Origin: Phyllobacteriaceae bacterium
GTDB lineage: Bacteria; Pseudomonadota; Alphaproteobacteria; Rhizobiales; Rhizobiaceae
NCBI GenBank assembly: GCA_002708825.1
Contig: PAPF01000034.1
Span: forward strand, 17,467 to 81,466
Direction of reading: 5' to 3'
DNA length: 64,000 nucleotides
Shown here: one piece after another, positions 54,875 through 64,000 of the stretch
How the letters are laid out: the number at the start of each line of letters is the position of its first letter
Numbering within the stretch: position 1 is the stretch's first letter
The notes under the pieces: model-generated
What the model was told of the DNA's origin: nothing
Database searches by the model: none
What the model saw: only the letters and a program-made list of their open reading frames with translations
Position numbers and translations under genes: made by a program

Positions 54875-56791
54875 GTGTTCAGGATCTTTACGAAAAACGA
54901 GTCAGGCAATTTCGCCATCATGGCCGCCTTTCTCTTTCCCGTCTTCATACTCTCGGTCGGCGTCGCGATCGACCTGACCGAGATGGAGCGGCAACGCCAT
55001 GCCACGATCTATGCCATGGAAGCGGCGGGTATCGCCATCGGCCGCCAGATCGAGGAAGGCATGTCCGACGACGAACTGAAGACCTACGGCAAGAAGTTCT
55101 TCGAGGCCAATCTCGGCCCGGTCGAAATCGGCCAGGCCAACCTGCAGATCCTGCTTCCCGAAGAGACCGGCAGCAATGGCGACATCAAGCTGGTTACCGA
55201 GCTGGACTTCAAGCCCCTTTTCCTGACCTCCAGCCTCTCGGGCATGTACAGCAACATCGCGACCTTCGAGTTCGAGGAAACCGTCAAGGTGCGGACCAAG
55301 AACACGGCGGAAATCGCGCTGGTGCTCGACAATTCCGGATCGATGGACAACAAGGGCACGGGCTCCAACAAGAAGCGGCTCGAACTGCTCAAGGACGCTG
55401 CGACCTACCTAGTGGAGGAACTGGCCAAGGACGCCGCCAAGATCAAGCAGATCGTCAAGCCGGTGCAGTTTTCCGTGGTGCCGTTCGCAGCCTCCGTCAA
55501 TGTCGGAGCACAGCACGCGAATGCCGACTGGATGGACAAGTATGGCGATTCCCCGATTCACCACGAGAACTTCAACTGGGATTCCCTGAAGGACGCCTGG
55601 GGCGACAACAAGAAGGCCGTCAAGCAGGGGAACCGCTGGTACAAGTCCGGCGCAGGCTGGGGTGCTGAAGAAGGTGAGGTCCTGACCCGCTTTTCACTCT
55701 ATGGCACGCTGAAGAAGCAGATCGGCGAGAAAGTTGTCCAGGAAGGCTACAATCAATCCCAGAAGGTGTGCGGGTGGTGGTATGGCCGGCAGTATTGCTG
55801 GTACGAGAACAAGTGGGTCCCGCCTGTGAAGGAGCCCATCTATGGCAGCGCGGATTCCTGGCAGGGCTGCGTGGAGGCCCGCCCCCATCCCTACAATGTC
55901 AACGGCAAGGTGGCCGACAGCAGCGAGCCGGAATCGCTGATCGTTCCGATGTTCGCCAATGACGAGACGGACAACGGCGACAACGGCTGGTGGCACAACA
56001 ACTGGATGGACGACGATTACGACGGCAAGCCCTCCAGCTACACGAACCTCAAGCGCCACCGCGACATGGTGAAGTATTTCGAGCCGCTGCCCGATTCCTA
56101 CACGTCGGGCCTCGACCAGGGTCCCAACTTCTCCTGCACGACGACCCCGATCACGCCGCTCAAGGACGTGACGAAGATGACCGAGTACAACGAGGTGCTG
56201 GCGGCCATCGACGCCATGCAGGCCAATGGCAACACGAATGTGCCCGAGGGCATGGCCTGGGGCTGGCACACGCTGACCAAGGCCGCGCCCTTCAGCGAAG
56301 GCCGGCCCGACTCCGACGAGAACAATGACAAGGTCATCATCGTGCTGACCGACGGCGCCAATACCTATACCCACCTGCCCGGCTCCTATTACGATCCGGA
56401 CGGCATCAAGAAGTCGACCTATGCCGCGCATGGCTACATGGGAGTGAACTATGACGGCGGAACCAAGCCGCGGCTCTACGAGTGGCTGAGCTCCGGATTT
56501 CCGACCGGTTCGTTCAATGACTCCAACTACACCAAGGCCATGGACGAGCACATGCAGACGCTCTGCTCCACCGCCAAGTCGGAGGGCGTCATCATCTTCT
56601 CGGTGGCGCTGGACCTGCCGTCCAATTCCAAAACGATCGACGAACTGCGCAGCTGCGCCTCGGAATCGCGATTCCGCAAGGACGCCAACGGAAACTACGA
56701 GAAGCTGTTTTACAACACGACCGGCGGCGAACTGATGGACGTCTTCAAGGCCATTGCCGAGGAACTGTCGAACCTGCGCATCGTCGGCTGA
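54875..56791 (+). CDS. TadG-like protein with von Willebrand factor A domain
   Basis: 638 residues from a GTG start with AGGGAG upstream. An N-terminal pseudopilin-like segment (GNFAIMAAFLFPVFILSVGV, residues 11-30) marks Flp-pilus TadE/G proteins; then a vWA domain with MIDAS D152-x-S154-x-S156 (LDNSGSMD). The large insert (about 190-440) is rich in Trp, Asp and Lys and contains cysteines that could pair. Exported, probably membrane-tethered. No other pilus genes lie nearby. Confidence 0.82.
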   Translation: MFRIFTKNESGNFAIMAAFLFPVFILSVGVAIDLTEMERQRHATIYAMEAAGIAIGRQIEEGMSDDELKTYGKKFFEANLGPVEIGQANLQILLPEETGSNGDIKLVTELDFKPLFLTSSLSGMYSNIATFEFEETVKVRTKNTAEIALVLDNSGSMDNKGTGSNKKRLELLKDAATYLVEELAKDAAKIKQIVKPVQFSVVPFAASVNVGAQHANADWMDKYGDSPIHHENFNWDSLKDAWGDNKKAVKQGNRWYKSGAGWGAEEGEVLTRFSLYGTLKKQIGEKVVQEGYNQSQKVCGWWYGRQYCWYENKWVPPVKEPIYGSADSWQGCVEARPHPYNVNGKVADSSEPESLIVPMFANDETDNGDNGWWHNNWMDDDYDGKPSSYTNLKRHRDMVKYFEPLPDSYTSGLDQGPNFSCTTTPITPLKDVTKMTEYNEVLAAIDAMQANGNTNVPEGMAWGWHTLTKAAPFSEGRPDSDENNDKVIIVLTDGANTYTHLPGSYYDPDGIKKSTYAAHGYMGVNYDGGTKPRLYEWLSSGFPTGSFNDSNYTKAMDEHMQTLCSTAKSEGVIIFSVALDLPSNSKTIDELRSCASESRFRKDANGNYEKLFYNTTGGELMDVFKAIAEELSNLRIVG

Positions 56792-56821
56792 TCGCCGGAA
56801 ACAGAGCGCGACAAGAACGGT

Positions 56822-56856
56822 GCGCCCCGCCCTGGCAGGCGGGGCGCGTTGCGTTT
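56822..56856 (+). terminator. Terminator after the vWA gene
   Basis: Perfect 10-base arms GCGCCCCGCC/GGCGGGGCGC with a six-base loop, followed by GTTGCGTTT. Confidence 0.75.
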
Positions 56857-56930
56857 CACGTCCGGAGGCCGGCAGAGCGTGCAGGCCGGGTGCCGCGTTC
56901 ACCAAGGCGATTTTTTCCGGGACGGAATTC

Positions 56931-56959
56931 TTGACAGCGCCATGCGCCATGCTTATTTC
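56931..56959 (+). promoter_or_regulatory. groESL promoter
   Basis: TTGACA (56931-56936) followed after 16-17 bases by TTATTT/TATTTC. The -10 ends nine bases before the CIRCE element, so a repressor there would cover the transcription start. Confidence 0.65.
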
Positions 56960-56967
56960 CACGGCCG

Positions 56968-56994
56968 TTAGCACTCACTCAAAGAGAGTGCTAA
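56968..56994. promoter_or_regulatory. CIRCE element (HrcA operator)
   Basis: Exact TTAGCACTC-N9-GAGTGCTAA, the canonical HrcA-binding heat-shock operator, between the groES promoter and the start codon. Confidence 0.97.
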
Positions 56995-57049
56995 CACCGC
57001 GCAAGCGGTCCCCATTGAGTTGAAATCCATTCACCCGAGGGTAACAGAC

Positions 57050-59048
<1,999 letters not shown>

Positions 59049-59073
59049 GTCCGGCTTCCAACCAGATGTACGG

Positions 59074-59104
59074 AAAGGGCGGCTCGCAAGGGCCGCCCTT
59101 TTTC
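59074..59104 (+). terminator. groESL terminator, copy 1
   Basis: Arms AAAGGGCGGC/GCCGCCCTTT with loop TCGCAAGG, followed by a T run. Confidence 0.9.
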
Positions 59105-59200
59105 CATGATGCCCATGCCGGCTGCCGGTCTTCCCCGGTCCGGCGGCGGCCGGACGCGGCGGCATGGACTTTCAGGTCCTGCTTCCAACCAGACACACGG

Positions 59201-59230
59201 AAAGGGCGGCTCGCAAGGGCCGCCCTTTTT
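59201..59230 (+). terminator. groESL terminator, copy 2
   Basis: Same 10-base arms and loop as copy 1, with a T run, 127 bases downstream. Confidence 0.85.
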
Positions 59231-59429
59231 GTCATGCCGCCATGCCGGTCTTTCCCTGTCCGGCGGTGGCCGGACGCGGCTGGCGACGGGCTCGGGCAGC
59301 ATCAAATGCCAGCCCGGTTATTCACCGCGCGTTAACGCCGATACCGGCAAGCCGCTGCGATTAAGGCCCCGTGAACCCCGATGCTGTCACATGGTCCCCG
59401 TGTGCGAACTGAAATCGGGGGCATTTTCC

Positions 59430-60002
59430 ATGCTGGAATTCTTCAGTGTGTCCGGCCGCTATGGACGGACCATGTTCTGGTTCATCATGGCCATATCAAC
59501 AGGCCTGAGCTGGCTTGCGGGCCAACAGGAGTACAAGAAGACAACATACGAGAACGGCTTCATCGTTCCGGACGACGGGGACCCACGGTTCTGGGTTTCG
59601 GCGGTACTGGTGGTCCTGGCATTCTGGATCAGCGCCGCCGCCTGCATCAAGCGGCTTCACGACCGCGGGAAAACGGGCTGGTGGTATTTGCTGCTGTTCG
59701 TCCCTGTCATCGGGCCGCTCTGGGTGCTGGTCGCGCTCGGTCTCATGCCGGGCACCGGGCGGGACGACAACGGTTACGGCCCGCGTGACGGACTCAGGAG
59801 CCGTCGCGAGAAGAAAACCGCCGCAAAGGAAGACCAGGAGGCTTTTGTCCGTGAAAACCGGCGGCGCAGGGTCACGGAACCCCTGAGCGCTCCGGAACCT
59901 GGTCCTGGCGAAAGAGCTATCCGGCAACGCAAGACGGATATCGACCGGCTTCATCTTCCTCCCGGTCAACGATCCGGGTTCGGGCGAAGGCGATATGCCT
60001 GA
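59430..60002 (+). CDS. DUF805 membrane protein, copy A
   Basis: 190 residues; about three hydrophobic segments in the first 110 residues, with DUF805 marks FFSVSGRYGRTMFW and KRLHDRGKTGWW, then a charged Arg/Lys-rich tail of ~75 residues. Start at 59430; ATG at 59391 is possible. DUF805 proteins (YhaH/YhaI type) are inner-membrane proteins without assigned function. The next gene is a second DUF805 member. Confidence 0.82.
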   Translation: MLEFFSVSGRYGRTMFWFIMAISTGLSWLAGQQEYKKTTYENGFIVPDDGDPRFWVSAVLVVLAFWISAAACIKRLHDRGKTGWWYLLLFVPVIGPLWVLVALGLMPGTGRDDNGYGPRDGLRSRREKKTAAKEDQEAFVRENRRRRVTEPLSAPEPGPGERAIRQRKTDIDRLHLPPGQRSGFGRRRYA

Positions 60003-60031
60003 CCGTCCGGTTTTCGGAAGGGAGAGAAAGA

Positions 60032-60544
60032 ATGTGGCGTTTCTTGGGATTTTCCGGGCGGATCGGGCGGTCCACCTGGTGGCTGGGCCAACTGCTCGTC
60101 GTGGCCATCAACGTTCTGGCATGGGATGACCTCGCCCCCACTTGGGACCGGCGCAGCGATACCGAACCGACCGTGACCGGCCTGATCGTGTATGCCGCCA
60201 TTCTGTGGATTGGGTGGTCGACCTTGGTGCAGCGCCTGCACGACCACAACCAGCCTGTGCCTTTTTGGAGCCCCCGCTACAGATGGGCGCATCACCTTCT
60301 CTTCGAGCTGGGTTTCAAGAAAGGGGATGACGGTCCGAACGACTTCGGTCCGCCGGAAAAGCCCTTGTTGCGCTGGCCATCGGCGCGCGGCGGTGGCGAT
60401 TCCGGCACATTGTCCATGACCGCCTCCATGCGGTCCGACACGGCGGACATGACTGAACCGCCGGCTCCGGCCGCCAAGGCTCCGGTCAACCGGCCTGCTG
60501 TCAGGCGTCCGGTCTTCGGGCGGCGCACCACCATGCCGCGCTGA
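60032..60544 (+). CDS. DUF805 membrane protein, copy B
   Basis: 170 residues. GFSGRIGRSTWW and VQRLHDHNQPVPFW match the two DUF805 boxes, but only about two to three hydrophobic segments are clear; the C-terminal 70 residues are Pro/Ala-rich. It begins 29 bases after copy A with GGGAGAGA ahead, so the two are likely co-transcribed. Confidence 0.78.
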   Translation: MWRFLGFSGRIGRSTWWLGQLLVVAINVLAWDDLAPTWDRRSDTEPTVTGLIVYAAILWIGWSTLVQRLHDHNQPVPFWSPRYRWAHHLLFELGFKKGDDGPNDFGPPEKPLLRWPSARGGGDSGTLSMTASMRSDTADMTEPPAPAAKAPVNRPAVRRPVFGRRTTMPR

Positions 60545-60633
60545 CCTGCCGGCATACTGCCCGCCCTGCGCCGGGCCTTGGCTGAAGAGGTCCCGATCCC
60601 ACATAGTGTTGCGGAACAAGAGGAGCAGACGCC

Positions 60634-62022
60634 ATGGCCAAGCGCACCGAAACCGACACGTTCGGGCCGATCGACGTGCCCGCGGACCGCTACTGGGGCG
60701 CGCAGACACAGCGCAGCCTGGAGAATTTCCGCATCGGCGCGGAGCGCATGCCGCCTGCCCTCATCCACGCGCTCGGTCTCGTCAAGCAGGCGGCGGCGCG
60801 CAGCAATGCCGCGCTCGGCGTACTCGACGGCGATATCGCCGCCCTCATCGACAACGCAGCGGGGGAGGTCGCGTCGGGCAAGCTGGACGACCATTTCCCG
60901 CTCGTCGTCTGGCAGACCGGATCGGGCACCCAGACCAACATGAACGCCAATGAGGTGATCGCGAACCGGGCCATCGAGATGGCGGGCGGCGCGATGGGTT
61001 CCAAGACGCCCGTCCACCCCAACGACCACGTCAACCGCAGCCAGTCGTCCAACGACACCTTTCCCACCGCCATGCATGTGGCCGTGGTCCGCGAGACCCA
61101 TGCCCGGCTGACGCCGGCGCTCGGCCGGCTGCATGATGCGCTGGATGCGAAGGCGCAGGCCTTCGGTTCGATCGTCAAGATCGGACGGACGCATACGCAG
61201 GATGCCACGCCGCTGACGCTGGGCCAGGAGTTTTCCGGCTATGCCGCGGTACTGGATCTCGGACGCGGCCGCATCGCCGCAGCGCTTGAGGACGTGCATG
61301 CGCTGGCGCAGGGCGGGACCGCTGTCGGCACCGGGCTCAACGCGCCGGAGGGCTTTTCCGCCCGCTTCGCGGAGGAAATCTCGGCGCTGACCGGCCTTGC
61401 CTTCCGGCCCGCGGCGAACCGTTTCGAGGCGCTGGCCAGCCATGGCGCGCTGGCGAACCTGCATGGCGCGCTTGCCGCGCTTGCCGGCGATCTCTTCAAG
61501 ATCGCCAACGACATCCGCCTGCTGGCCTCCGGGCCGCGTTCCGGCCTCGGGGAATTGTCCCTGCCGGAAAACGAGCCGGGATCCTCCATCATGCCGGGCA
61601 AGGTCAACCCGACGCAGGCCGAGGCGCTGACCATGGTGGCGGCGCAGGTCATGGGAAACCAGGCCACCGTCACCTTCGCCGCCTCGCAAGGCCAGTTCGA
61701 ACTGAACGTGATGAAACCGGTCATCGCCCATGCCGTGCTGCAGTCGATCCGGCTGCTGGCCGACGCCATGGTTTCCTTTGCCGACAAATGCGTCGACGGC
61801 ATCGTGGCCAATGAAAGCCATATCGCCGAACTGGTGGAGCGGTCGCTGATGCTTGTCACGGCGCTGGCGCCCGAAATCGGCTATGACAAGGCGGCGGCCA
61901 TCGCCAAGGCAGCCCATGCCAATGGCACGACCCTGCGCGAGGAAGCATTGAACAGCGGGCATGTGGATGCGGCGACCTTTGACAGGCTGGTGCGGCCGGA
62001 GACGATGATCAGCGGCGGTTGA
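60634..62022 (+). CDS. fumC: FumC, class II fumarase
   Basis: 462 residues. The superfamily signature [11 protein letters not shown] lies near 314-324, with SSND at about 146 and the [10 protein letters not shown] histidine segment near 188. It hydrates fumarate to malate in the TCA cycle without iron. Start follows AAGAGGAG. Confidence 0.96.
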   Translation: MAKRTETDTFGPIDVPADRYWGAQTQRSLENFRIGAERMPPALIHALGLVKQAAARSNAALGVLDGDIAALIDNAAGEVASGKLDDHFPLVVWQTGSGTQTNMNANEVIANRAIEMAGGAMGSKTPVHPNDHVNRSQSSNDTFPTAMHVAVVRETHARLTPALGRLHDALDAKAQAFGSIVKIGRTHTQDATPLTLGQEFSGYAAVLDLGRGRIAAALEDVHALAQGGTAVGTGLNAPEGFSARFAEEISALTGLAFRPAANRFEALASHGALANLHGALAALAGDLFKIANDIRLLASGPRSGLGELSLPENEPGSSIMPGKVNPTQAEALTMVAAQVMGNQATVTFAASQGQFELNVMKPVIAHAVLQSIRLLADAMVSFADKCVDGIVANESHIAELVERSLMLVTALAPEIGYDKAAAIAKAAHANGTTLREEALNSGHVDAATFDRLVRPETMISGG

Positions 62023-62075
62023 GCGGCTCTGCCGCGTTTACCGGGCATTTACGCTGCGTTGCACAAATGACGTCT

Positions 62076-62097
62076 ATTCGTGAACGATAAAACGAAT
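62076..62097. promoter_or_regulatory. Palindrome upstream of doxX
   Basis: ATTCGT-N10-ACGAAT in the fumC-doxX gap, 40 bases before the doxX start, with a nested TCGT/ACGA pair. Possible regulator site for doxX; no candidate regulator is adjacent. Confidence 0.4.
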
Positions 62098-62136
62098 ATT
62101 GTCCACTCAGCGAAAACAAACGTTGAGGGACTTCCC

Positions 62137-62544
62137 ATGAACACCAATCTTCTGCTGCTTGCCGGGCGCGTCCTGGCTGCCTTCATCTTCATCATGGCTG
62201 GCTGGAGCAAGCTGGCCGGCGGCATTGACGGCACGGCCGGCTATATCGCGTCGGTCGGTCTGCCCGCCTCCACGCTGCTTGCCTGGCTGGCGGCCATCTT
62301 CGAACTCGTCGCCGGCCTGTTCATCCTGGCGGGCTTCCTGACGCGGGCGACAGGCCTTGCACTTGCCGCCTTCTGCATCTTCACCGGCTTCGTGTTCCAC
62401 TTCGATCCGGCCGACCAGATGCAGTTCATCTCGTTCATGAAGAACCTGGCGATTGCCGGCGGCTTTGCCTTCCTGGCCGTCTCGGGACCGGGCGCCTGGT
62501 CGGTGGATGCACGCCTTGGCGGCGGCAAGCTCGCCACCGCATGA
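62137..62544 (+). CDS. DoxX-family membrane protein
   Basis: 135 residues, four membrane segments, with the DoxX pattern GRVLAAFIFIMAGWSKLAG at the start and FELVAGLFILAGFLTR. Start at 62137 set by GAGGG; an in-frame ATG at 62080 overlaps the palindrome. DoxX proteins are often linked to quinone, thiol or oxidative-stress functions, but no role is assigned here. Confidence 0.88.
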   Translation: MNTNLLLLAGRVLAAFIFIMAGWSKLAGGIDGTAGYIASVGLPASTLLAWLAAIFELVAGLFILAGFLTRATGLALAAFCIFTGFVFHFDPADQMQFISFMKNLAIAGGFAFLAVSGPGAWSVDARLGGGKLATA

Positions 62545-62568
62545 ACCAACGCGTCATCGCATGAAAAG

Positions 62569-62599
62569 GCCCGCCGGCATTGCGCCGGCGGGCTTTTTT
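62569..62599. terminator. Bidirectional terminator after doxX
   Basis: Arms GCCCGCCGGC/GCCGGCGGGC, loop ATTGC, then TTTTTT; AAAA before the left arm allows it to serve the convergent gene as well. Confidence 0.9.
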
Positions 62600-62602
62600 C
62601 CT

Positions 62603-62896
62603 TCAGGCTTCCGCCTTGCCTTTCCTGCGAAACATCCACGCGATGGCGAAGGTTGCAAGGATCACGGCAAGATCCGCCGTGGCACCGAGGACAGCCATGC
62701 CGAAGGCCGCCTGCGCGCCGAAATAGACGAGCAGGAGACCGAGCACCAGACTGACGGTGAGAAGCGCGCAGGCAATGCCCGCGCCCATTTCAGTGTCGAG
62801 CAGACGGGTCATCCATGCCGGCAGCCTGCTGGTGCCGAACCAGAGCAACAGCGCCGCGGACAGGCCGTAAACGGCCAGACCAGAAGTCATTTCCAT
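62603..62896 (-). CDS. Small three-helix membrane protein, unknown
   Basis: 97 residues with three hydrophobic segments (about 6-24, 43-63, 67-88) and a basic tail RRKGKAEA. The start at 62896 has GGAG nine bases upstream, inside a hairpin-rich leader. No family recognised. Convergent with doxX. Confidence 0.7.
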   Translation of the reverse strand: MEMTSGLAVYGLSAALLLWFGTSRLPAWMTRLLDTEMGAGIACALLTVSLVLGLLLVYFGAQAAFGMAVLGATADLAVILATFAIAWMFRRKGKAEA

Positions 62897-62903
62897 TGAT
62901 AAA

Positions 62904-63045
62904 GGCTCCGCAAACCCGTTTCGCCGGACCATCCGGCGCAAACGCATGAACGGAACGCATGTGTTTTGGCTTTGTGGTTGGCGGAGCCGCACCGGTGAGC
63001 CTTAAGCTCCGGGGGACGCGTTCGGGCCGGACACATCGTCCGACC
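62904..63045 (-). promoter_or_regulatory. Hairpin-rich leader between hisG and the small membrane protein gene
   Basis: Four inverted repeats: outer GGCTCCGC (62904-62911) with GCGGAGCC (62981-62988) enclosing GTTTCGCCGGA/TCCGGCGCAAAC (62918-62943, one bulge); then CCGGTGAGC/GCTCCGG (62992-63012) and GGCCGGAC/GTCCGACC (63025-63045). No T-run, so not simple terminators. The outer stem would sequester the ribosome site (GGAG) of the small protein. Possible cis-acting RNA; matches no riboswitch I recognise. Confidence 0.35.
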
Positions 63046-63096
63046 GCCTCGTTCTGCACCGGGTAAGGCAGAAAAGCAATCGGCAAGATGTGACCG

Positions 63097-63804
63097 TCAG
63101 GCCCGGGCCAGGCTTGCCGCGATCCGCCCCGCAATCTCGCGGGCCAGCGCAGCGTCCGGACCCGCCAGCACGCGCTTGCCGGTCACCAGGCAGGCCTGGG
63201 ATTTCAGGATCACGCCATCGTCGAGAATCTTCAGGTGGTTGGCGCGCAGTGTCGAACCGGTCGAGGTGATGTCCACGATGACGTCCGCCGAACCGGCCGC
63301 CGGCGCACCCTCGGTCGCGCCGAGGCTTTCGACGATGCGATAGACCTGGATGCCGTGGGCGCGGGAAAAGAACTGCTGCGTCAGGCGCCAGTACTTGGTG
63401 GCGATGCGCAGGCGGCGGCCATGGCTCATCCGGAATTCCGCCGCCACATCGTCGAGGTCGGCCATGGTATCGACATCGAACCAGACATCCGGCACGGCGA
63501 CGATCACATCGGCATGGCCGAAGCCGAGCCGGGCCGAGATCTCGACCCTTTCCTCCCAGGCGGGAAGCGACTCGCGCACCAGGTCCTCGCCGGTCACGCC
63601 CATGTCCACCGTGCCCGCCCCCAGTTCGCGGGCGATCTCGGAGGCGGACAGAAAGGCGATCTCGATGCCGTCATGGCCATCCATGCTGGCGCGATACTGG
63701 CGCGAATCCTCCGGTTGCCGGATGGTGTAGCCGGCCTTCTCGAAGACCGCGATGGCCTGTTCCTTCAGGCGGCCCTTGGAAGGCAGGGCGATGGTCACGC
63801 TCAT
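63097..63804 (-). CDS. hisG: HisG, ATP phosphoribosyltransferase catalytic subunit (short form)
   Basis: 235 residues, without the C-terminal regulatory domain, so it belongs to the HisGs type that needs HisZ. Features: ALPSKGRL at the start, GVTGEDLV, and the PRPP loop [12 protein letters not shown]. First step of histidine synthesis. Its ATG overlaps the hisZ stop by four bases, coupling the two subunits. Confidence 0.94.
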   Translation of the reverse strand: MSVTIALPSKGRLKEQAIAVFEKAGYTIRQPEDSRQYRASMDGHDGIEIAFLSASEIARELGAGTVDMGVTGEDLVRESLPAWEERVEISARLGFGHADVIVAVPDVWFDVDTMADLDDVAAEFRMSHGRRLRIATKYWRLTQQFFSRAHGIQVYRIVESLGATEGAPAAGSADVIVDITSTGSTLRANHLKILDDGVILKSQACLVTGKRVLAGPDAALAREIAGRIAASLARA

Positions 63805-64000
63805 GGCCTCAGTCCCTCCCGCGCCTTGTCGGCCCGGTCGAGCCAGACGGAAAATCCGACGCCGGGGATGGGATCGGACGCGCCCAGGAGCGTCAGCAGG
63901 CGGTCATAGCGCCCGCCACCGGCCAGAGGCTTGTCGAGACCTGGCGCATGCACCTCGAAGACCAGCCCGGTATAGTAGTCCAACGGACGGCCAAAACCCG
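63801..64000 (-). CDS. hisZ: HisZ, ATP phosphoribosyltransferase regulatory subunit (C-terminal part, cut by window edge)
   Basis: Only the last ~65 codons are visible; the gene continues past 64000. The fragment has the class II aminoacyl-tRNA-synthetase-like motifs [10 protein letters not shown] and GGGRYDRLL, as in HisS-derived HisZ. It overlaps hisG by four bases. Confidence 0.9.
   Translation of the reverse strand, partial: GFGRPLDYYTGLVFEVHAPGLDKPLAGGGRYDRLLTLLGASDPIPGVGFSVWLDRADKAREGLRP

Overview
The window is GC-rich, tightly packed bacterial chromosome with ATG/TGA 4-base overlaps between many genes. Gene content and order point to an alphaproteobacterium of the Hyphomicrobiales (Rhizobiales): the run pmbA / CysQ-like phosphatase / DUF4170 / DUF374 acyltransferase / waaA / lpxK beside DUF2093 and mutL, a short HisG paired with HisZ, an endonuclease-type MutL, and a soxSRT-VWXYZABC layout like that described in Pseudaminobacter. 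No tRNA, rRNA, CRISPR array, insertion sequence or phage gene was seen.

Region 1 (1-9.6 kb) is a thiosulfate-oxidation (Sox) locus. On the minus strand run soxV, soxW, soxX, soxY, soxZ, soxA, soxB and soxC (cut by the window edge). On the plus strand are soxS, the ArsR repressor soxR and the YeeE-type transporter soxT. A Tat-exported metallo-beta-lactamase-fold protein follows, with an ATTC-N8-GAAT site in its upstream region.

Region 2 (9.6-17.8 kb) is one plus-strand operon, a PcaD-like hydrolase followed by genes in the order pimF-A-B-C-D (dicarboxylate beta-oxidation), behind a promoter overlapped by a perfect palindrome.

Region 3 (17.9-22.4 kb) is a sulfide/persulfide-handling cluster: a second ArsR repressor with the paired cysteines of SqrR/BigR, a divergent palindromic operator, two half-size YeeE proteins, an ETHE1-like persulfide dioxygenase, a DUF442 protein and a SulP anion transporter. 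No sulfide:quinone reductase gene is present. About 10 kb away (28.2 kb) a SLAC1/TDT-family anion channel and a truncated hemoglobin sit behind a promoter carrying the same 12-base element, suggesting a dispersed regulon that couples persulfide oxidation to sulfite export.

Region 4 (22.5-28.1 kb) is a TRAP transporter with two closely related periplasmic binding proteins, each followed by a hairpin, plus Lrp- and MarR-type regulators. Region 5 (29.2-53.3 kb) is mostly housekeeping: mutL, lipid A/Kdo genes, pmbA, a Kef-type antiporter, a paired M16 peptidase operon, rsmD, rluB, tadA, ileS, two SDR genes, ribF and a HAD phosphatase.

Region 6 (53.5-64 kb) holds a membrane protein with a degenerate EAL domain, a TadG-like von Willebrand protein in an AT-rich promoter setting, CIRCE-controlled groES-groEL with a tandemly duplicated terminator, two DUF805 proteins, fumC, doxX, a small membrane protein behind a hairpin-rich leader, and hisG-hisZ.
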